Positions 57,336-64,000 of a stretch of 64,000 nucleotides of DNA are shown here, one piece after another. The translations under genes and the position numbers were made by a program. The notes beneath the pieces are model-generated. The model was not told where the DNA came from and searched no databases. It worked only from the letters and a program-made list of their open reading frames with translations. Within the stretch, counting starts at the first letter, position 1, and each line of letters starts with the position of its first letter. Location of the stretch: positions 42,667,038 through 42,731,037 of the forward strand of contig NC_089741.1 in assembly GCF_040412425.1 (NCBI RefSeq). Direction: 5' to 3'. This DNA is from Macrobrachium rosenbergii. Taxonomy: Eukaryota > Arthropoda > Malacostraca > Decapoda > Palaemonidae.

Positions 57336-57674
57336 CAAAAAAATGGTGAAATTAACCCACGCTACACTTAGGCCGACCGAAAATCAAGAAGAATTATGTA
57401 AAGTTTTTGCCCACAGCAAGGGCTAATTTCCCTGGGGTCTCGTCTCGAACGTAACCTCAGACTCAGAAGATTATAATTACCGAATTTCTCAGCTTCTCCG
57501 AGCCGCATGAATACTGAAATGGGTACGGAAACCCAATGCATTTTTCAGTCGTGAATGTTATTGAAAAATTCTGAGAACTTCCGAGATTCTTCTTCTCTCC
57601 AAACTTTATCAATCTGTAATGAGTGGCTAATGGTGGTTCGGGGGCGTCTGTGTGTATGTGTGTGTGTGTTTGTG
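57336..57674. other. Unassigned sequence
   Basis: No named feature. A short (GT)n lies at 57648-57670. Confidence 0.4.
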
Positions 57675-58345
<671 letters not shown>

Positions 58346-58414
<69 letters not shown>

Positions 58415-58495
58415 TTCACCACTGCGAGGTCTTCCGAAATCTCCATTGTGAGGTACACCAGAATCCTCTTTCCCCGTCTTTAGGCATGATGTATC

Positions 58496-58561
<66 letters not shown>
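58346..58561. repeat. Two (CT)n arrays
   Basis: About 58346-58412 and 58495-58561, separated by an 82-bp spacer. Confidence 0.97.
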
Positions 58562-58563
<2 letters not shown>

Positions 58564-58686
58564 AGCGCCAAGTCAAACGACCCACTATGACATATAGGCG
58601 GAAAAGGCAGTCTCAGATAATACTGCTATTATATAAAAGTATAACTGTCAACGAAATGCTTCGTAAAATAGGGCTGCCATCTCTCA

Positions 58687-58688
<2 letters not shown>

Positions 58689-58762
<74 letters not shown>

Positions 58763-58828
58763 CCAGTAGACACATCTTACTGGAGAGAGAGAGAGGGAGA
58801 GAATTCCGAAAATCAGTGTCATGCCTTG

Positions 58829-58900
<72 letters not shown>

Positions 58901-59019
58901 GAGAATCATTGTCATATCTAGACAAGGAGAGAGAGAGAGAGAGAGAGAGAGAGTCCAGCAGACATCCTATTGGAAAGAGAGAGAGGAAGAGTTCTGAGAA
59001 TCAGTGTCATATCTTGACA

Positions 59020-59095
<76 letters not shown>
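58689..59095. repeat. (GA)n cluster with repeated spacers
   Basis: GA arrays lie at about 58689-58760, 58835-58897, 58927-58952 and 59023-59094. Spacers TCCAGTAGACACATCTTACT and TCCAGCAGACATCCTATTGG, and AATCAGTGTCATGCCTTGAA, AATCATTGTCATATCTAGAC and AATCAGTGTCATATCTTGAC, show that a compound unit was duplicated. Confidence 0.95.
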
Positions 59096-59096
<1 letters not shown>

Positions 59097-59634
59097 CTAC
59101 AATATATGCCACACAACAGACTACAAGGCCCTTTTGTTAGTCTTAAGAGGCCTTGATAGCTGTAAGAATGGGACCTTTTCATTGTATACGGTAAAAAAGT
59201 TGTTGTTCAGTTATATGAAGAATCCTTTAAATATAAAATAAGTGAGCTTATCTTCTAGAGAGGTGTAACAAGTTTTGAAATATTTAAAAAAATGTCAAAA
59301 AGGTAAATAAACAAAGCAAATGACGATAGTAAATAATAAACTTACAAACAAAATAAACACGAAGGCATATATGAAATAAAACTTGCAAGCAAGATAAATA
59401 AACAAACCTGGTAAACAACATGAATTAAGGAAACCACGTAGGCAAACAGCCATAAACAAAGCAAGTTTAACAAACTACAATAAACAACAAACAAAAACAC
59501 TAACAAACTATATCATCTAAACCCACAAACAAAGTCAAAACAGCCCACAACTGACGAAAGAAAATGGTAAACACACAAAGCTAGTAAACATGATAATCAA
59601 AATCAGAAGTAAGTTAAGCAGCCACAGGCAAGAC
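59096..59634. other. Unassigned sequence, then degenerate AAACAAAC repeats
   Basis: 59290-59600 carries recurring AACAAAC and TAAACAA phrases that grade into the next array. No gene was recognised. Confidence 0.5.
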
Positions 59635-60285
59635 AAACACACAAACACAGAGCCACAAACAGGTAAACACACACAAAAGACACAGACAGGCAAACAAACA
59701 CACACAAAGCCCCTAACAGGTAAACACACAAAGACACAAACAGGCAGCAAACACACACACAAAGCCACAAACTGGCAAACAAACACAAAGCCACAAACAT
59801 GTAAACACAGTTACAAAAATGTAAACACACAAAGCCACAAACATGTAAACACACACAAAAGCCACAAATACAAAGCCGCAAACATGTTACCACACACAGT
59901 TACAAACATGTAAACACAATGTTACAAACATGTACACACACAAAGCCACACACATGTGAACACAGACAAAAGCCACAAACAGGCAAACAAACACAAAGCC
60001 ACAAACATGTTACCACACACAGTTACAAACATGTAAACACACAAAGTCACAAACATGTACACACACAAAGCCACAAACACATAAACACACAAAAGCCACA
60101 AACATGTACACACACAAAGCCACAAACGGGTAAACACACACACACACAGAGCCACAAAGGTAAACACACACAAAGCCACAAACAAGTAAACACACACTTA
60201 CACACAAAAGGCCACAAGCAGGTAAGCACACAAAAAGCCACAAACAAGTGAACATACACACAAAGCCACAAACGGGTAAACACAC
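59635..60285. repeat. Minisatellite, about 18-27 bp unit on CAAAGCCACAAACATG
   Basis: About 27 units such as ACACAAAGCCACAAACATGT plus AAACAC, with CACA runs inside. Several overlapping frames up to 110 codons stay open but are artefacts. Confidence 0.93.
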
Positions 60286-60412
60286 AAACAAAGCAGCCAG
60301 CAGGAGAGGCTAATATTCCACAGGCAAATGGTAACCGTCGACCACCTGGCGCGGATACCCGGCTCAATATTAAGAGTACCCTCCATTAAGGATTATTGGA
60401 ACACACACAAAC

Positions 60413-60447
<35 letters not shown>

Positions 60448-60490
60448 GCAAACCAATGTGTGACTACCAGAGCTATTGCAACTCGGGAGG

Positions 60491-60492
<2 letters not shown>
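60286..60492. other. Unassigned, with (AC)n
   Basis: (AC)n lies at about 60402-60447. The preceding 100 bp is not recognised. Confidence 0.5.
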
Positions 60493-60540
<48 letters not shown>

Positions 60541-60580
60541 TACCAGATATGACTCTCTCTCTCCCTCTCGTTTACTAGAC

Positions 60581-60638
<58 letters not shown>

Positions 60639-60772
60639 TACTTGATATGACTCTCTCTCTCTCTTTCTCATTATGTGTCTCTATCTTTCTCTCTCTCTCG
60701 TTTTCTAGATCTCTCTCTCAATATGACACTGACTTTCAAACTCTCTCCCTCTCACTCAAATATGAGTCTGCC

Positions 60773-60866
<94 letters not shown>

Positions 60867-60867
60867 C
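60493..60867. repeat. (CT)n cluster with repeated spacers
   Basis: CT arrays lie at about 60493-60537, 60585-60634 and 60779-60867, with minor tracts between. Spacers CGTTTACCAGATATGACTCT, CGTTTACTAGACATGTCTCT and CGTTTACTTGATATGACTCT are copies. ATATGACACTGACTTTC near 60720 resembles, inverted, the GTCAGTGTCATAT-type spacers at 58.8-59.0 kb. Confidence 0.93.
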
Positions 60868-61204
60868 TTGAATTTTGCTGGCAACTTTAATATGATTACT
60901 GACATGAACGTTGTTCGGACAACCAAAACTCAAAATATGACATCCTCGAATTTCGAAATGGAATCACAATATGAACCGAATTCCATTCAGCTTTTGGTCA
61001 TGTTTTAAATTATCATTTATTTATTTTTTTTGGTAACTGAAATTCCAGTTCCTATTGCCTAATTTCCAAAATACGATGGGTATGTAAAAGTAGCCATGAT
61101 TGCAATCAGATTTTTAATTATCATTAAGAGCCAAATCTTAATTATACCAATTTCGAAACGCTATAACAGTGTGAACGGAAAATGTAATTAAGTTTTTCGA
61201 TTAT
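60868..61204. other. Unassigned AT-rich sequence
   Basis: No named feature. Confidence 0.35.
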
Positions 61205-61760
61205 CAAAATTCTATTATCACAGAGAAAGACAGAACTCTAGTTTGTCCATTATTACAAATCTATCATCATACAGAATAATAGAATTCTCGTTTGTCTATT
61301 ATCAAAATTATATTATCACATGGGAAGACAGAACTAGTTTATCTATTATCACAAGTCTATTATCCCATAGAAAGAGAACTCCAGCTTGTCTATTATTACA
61401 AATCTATTATCATACATAATAAGAGAACTCTCGTTTGTCTATCAACATTCTATTATCACACAAAAAGATAAAACTACTTTATCTATCACCAAAAATCTAT
61501 TATCACATAGAAAGAGACTCTAGCTTGTCTATTACCAAAAATCTATTATTACATGGAAAGACAGAACTCTAGTTTGTCTATTACCAAAAATCTATTATCA
61601 CATGGAAAGATATAACTCCAGTTTGTCTATTATCAATAATCTATTATCACATAGAAAGACAGAACTCTAGCTCGTCTATTATCACAAATCTATCATCACA
61701 TAGAGAGACAGAACTCTAGCTTGTCTATTACCAAAATCTATTATCCCATAGAAAGATAGA
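61205..61760. repeat. Minisatellite, about 49-bp unit, about 11 copies
   Basis: Unit TCTATTATCACATAGAAAGA plus CAGAACTCTAGTTTGTCTAT and TATCACAAA. Variation is mostly small indels. Confidence 0.92.
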
Positions 61761-62090
61761 AACTGAAGTAATGGAGAGAGAGTATGCACAAGGGATGAAA
61801 TAACATCAGATGGAAAAAGGATTAATGAGGTCGAGTCTTTTAAATATTTAAAGAACTATCCATTACAGGTTCTCTCGAGTTGGAATTCAGTGAAAAGACT
61901 AAAAATGGCTAAACATACAACGGGCATGGTGAGTGGCATTTGGAAATCAGATTGAAATTGCAGACGACACTGAAATTTTAACATTTTACAGTCTAGTAAG
62001 ATTTGTATTGCTACATGTCTACATGAATTATGATACAGCATTAAAGCTATATCTAAAAGGTTTTTGTAAATTTCAGAATAAAACATTAAA
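61761..62090 (+). pseudogene. Non-LTR retrotransposon RT C-terminal region, left part
   Basis: Plus-strand reading from about 61805 gives ITSDGKRINEVESFKYLKN, the conserved EVESFKYLG-type motif after the reverse transcriptase palm in RTE/Jockey/CR1-like LINEs. It is followed after a frameshift by VKRLKMAKHTTG and SGIWKSD, and then a degraded SLVRFVLLHVYMNYDTALKL-like stretch in place of the usual LLYGCETWTL region. The text stops at FQNKTLK where family B copy 4 begins. The 5' two-thirds of the protein is absent. The clade cannot be assigned by eye. Confidence 0.75.
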
Positions 62091-62455
62091 GTAAAAAATG
62101 CGCTGAAGTTTCTTCGGCGCAATAGAGTTTTCTGTACAACATATAATCAACGCCACCGAAAATAGATCTATCTTTCCGTGATCTCGGTATAATGCTGTAT
62201 GAGCCGCGGCCTGGTGGTGGCCTGGCTTATATCGTTGCCAGACGCACGATTATGGCTAACTTTAACCTCAAATAAAATAAAAACTACTGAGGCTAGAGGG
62301 CTGCAATTTGGTATGTTTGATGATTGAAGAGTGGATGATTTACATACCAGTTTGCAGCCCTCTAACCTCAGCAGTTTTTAAGATCTGAGGGCGGACAGAA
62401 AAAGTGCGGACGGACAGACAAAGCTGGCACAATAGTTTTCTTTTCAGAAAACTGA
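62091..62455 (+). mobile_element. Foldback family B, copy 4 (nested)
   Basis: An approximately 365-bp compact copy. Left hairpin GCGCTGAAGTTTCTTCGGCG, GAGTTTTCTGTACAAC, ACCGAAAATAGATCTATCTT and GAGCCGCGGCCTGGTGGTGG. The long inverted repeat is at 62280-62315 against 62341-62379. There is a single GCGGACAGAAAAAGT unit, then GCGGACGGACAGACAAAGCT and TTTTCAGAAAACTGAAAA. It splits a LINE fossil whose reading resumes immediately on the right, so both ends are defined to within a few bases. Confidence 0.9.
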
Positions 62456-62705
62456 AAAGGATATTATGAGTCAGATCACAAGATAGTTATAAATAATACC
62501 ATAAGGGAAGTTGCGGAAGTTCCAAACTGAGATCAGATAATGATGACATAGAGACAGAGATGGCTTGGACATGTCCACCACACAACCTCTGGGAGACTAG
62601 TACGCGATTGTATCAGCTGGGCTCCTGTGAGCACCAGAGGTTGGAAGACCCAGACGTACTTGGATGAGAGCTATGAAGGGAGGCTGGAGACGAGTGGAGA
62701 TTTGT
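62456..62705 (+). pseudogene. Non-LTR retrotransposon RT C-terminal region, right part
   Basis: Continues the left part: a RIL- start, then KIVINNTIREVAEV (matching DRVTNEEIRERAG-type motifs in LINE C-termini), RQRWLGHVHHTTSGRL (the RRLRWFGHV motif) and RGWKTQTYLDESYEG (the RGRPKTRWLDD motif). Three frames are needed and stops are present. The reading ends near 62705, followed by a GAT/AAT simple-repeat tail. Confidence 0.78.
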
Positions 62706-62751
62706 AGAAGATAAAGAACATGAAAGGTGAGTGGTGGAATTTGGCTGAGGC

Positions 62752-62785
62752 GATGATGATGATGATGATGATAAAAATAATAATG
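62752..62785. repeat. (GAT)n/(AAT)n microsatellite
   Basis: Directly after the LINE fossil, plausibly its 3' tail. Confidence 0.9.
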
Positions 62786-62959
62786 TAATTAAACCTTATT
62801 TCGAAATGATTCATAAAAAGAAGCAGGCCTAAATCAATTTTTTTATATTATTAAATATCTACATTTGATCACCCAAACGTCAAATTCTGATACGAAAATA
62901 CATTATGAAAAAAGCTAATAACATTTGACAAAATCAGGGCACTATGTCATAGTATTAAA

Positions 62960-63640
62960 ATATGACATTTATATGTAAATTGTAAATATTCTTTTGAAAT
63001 TTATATGTAAATTGCAAATATTCTTTTGACATTTGTATGTCAATTTTAAATATCCTTTTGACATTCATATGTAAATTATAAATATTTTTTTGGAGTTCAT
63101 ATGTAAACTGCAAATATTCTTTTGACATTATATGTAAATTTTAAATATTCTTTTGACATATGTAAATTGTAAATATTCTTTTGACATTATATGTAAATTG
63201 TAAATATTCTTTTGACATATGTAAATAGTAAATATTCTTTTGACATTAATATGTAAATTATAAATATTCTTTTCACATTCACATGTAAAGTGTAAATGTT
63301 ATTTTGACATTTGTAAATATTCTTTTGACACTCATATGTACACTGAAAATATTCTTTTGACATTTCTATATAAATTGTAAATATTCTTTTGACATTTATA
63401 TGTAAACTGAAAATATCTTTTGACATTTCTATATAAATTTTAAATATTCTTTTGACATTTATATGTAAACTGAAAATATCTTTTGACATTTCTATATAAA
63501 CTGTAAATATTCTTTTGACATTTATATGTAAATTGAAAATATCCTTTTGACATTTCTATATAAATTGTAAATATTCTTTTGACATTTATATGTAAATTGA
63601 AAATATCCTTTTGACATTTCTATATAAATTGTAAACATTC
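62960..63640. repeat. 32-bp minisatellite with dimeric organisation, about 21 copies
   Basis: Unit type 1 is GACATTTCTATATAAATTGT plus AAATATTCTTTT. Type 2 is GACATTTATATGTAAACTGA plus AAATATCTTTT. From about 63350 to 63635 they alternate strictly, making an approximately 63-bp higher-order unit. Earlier units are unordered. The minus-strand frame at 63187-63489 is repeat-derived. Confidence 0.93.
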
Positions 63641-63873
63641 TTGCACTAAATTACGACTGAACAAAAGACTTTTAAACTCGCAAACCCTTTAAAATAGTGC
63701 AAGGTAATTTGGGGACACGTAATTCAAAGGCTTCGTGGGTATTTGCACTTCACAGTGTCTCAGATTCCACAGAAGCAATAAGCACGCACAGGAGTTTTAA
63801 GAACCTTACTTTTCATCCTGGTTTTTCAACCAAAAGTTGATGATGAGGAGGAAAAATGTGCCAGCGAATGGCT

Positions 63874-63875
<2 letters not shown>
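63641..63875. other. Unassigned sequence
   Basis: No named feature. Confidence 0.35.
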
Positions 63876-63937
<62 letters not shown>

Positions 63938-64000
63938 TGTTTGAAAGAGGTGCTTGCAAGTTCGATTTCTGTTGTAGAGAGAGAGAGAGAGAGAGAGAGA
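63876..64000. repeat. (GA)n arrays at the window edge
   Basis: About 63876-63934 and 63975-64000. The second runs off the window. Confidence 0.97.

Noticed and set aside
59590..60291. Overlapping frames of about 110 codons on both strands
   Set aside because: They read the CAAAGCCACAAACATG minisatellite; both strands are open and periodic.

Overview
This window looks like gene-poor, repeat-saturated nuclear DNA of a eukaryote, most likely a decapod crustacean (shrimp, crab or crayfish). The argument rests on composition and on repeat types: more than thirty (GA)n/(CT)n arrays, about twenty long (AT)n arrays, (ATT)n arrays, and several interspersed families that I associate with decapod sequence. 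These include the element opening with AGGCCAAAGGCCAAGCGCTG and the element carrying GTGCGGACAGAAAAA. The species assignment is an inference from memory. I see no bacterial operon, CRISPR array, rRNA or intact tRNA, and no intact protein-coding gene. Long open frames here are readings through frame-preserving repeats or antisense readings of mobile elements.

Layout. 1-9 kb is a chain of tandem arrays (units about 80, 84, 105, 30, 125 and 27 bp) with ATT, AT and CT microsatellites. 9-17 kb has local duplications with embedded TG, CA or GA tracts, a 33-bp minisatellite (14.9-15.7 kb) and the first copy of interspersed family A. 17.4-18.7 kb holds a decayed Penelope-like retroelement on the minus strand. 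19-29 kb is mostly unassigned sequence with microsatellites. 29.2-29.7 kb is a copy of foldback family B. 30-42 kb has more duplications, a short element with GGGCGTAGCCAGG terminal inverted repeats, an approximately 20-bp array and an 11-bp ACATGT array. 42-47 kb is a cluster of five family A copies plus a fossil retrotransposon C-terminus with an AT-rich tail. 47.8-50.7 kb is the most structured part: an approximately 210-bp tandem array interrupted by a full-length tRNA-derived SINE with a 13-bp target-site duplication, then two family B copies, one carrying a hugely expanded internal 15-bp array, then a perfect 20-bp inverted repeat. 51-61.8 kb is a run of minisatellites (34, 41, 63, 72, 26 and 49 bp) and inverted GA/CT clusters. 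61.7-62.7 kb is a non-LTR retrotransposon fossil split by a nested family B copy, followed by a 32-bp minisatellite and GA tracts.

No set of genes works together here. The biology is mobile-element insertion plus pervasive local tandem duplication. The best candidates for something under-described are family B (a conserved approximately 37-bp stem-loop, hairpin ends and an expandable subrepeat), family A (hairpins at both ends) and the inverted-repeat-bounded Penelope-like remnant. All calls were made by eye, without alignment or database search.
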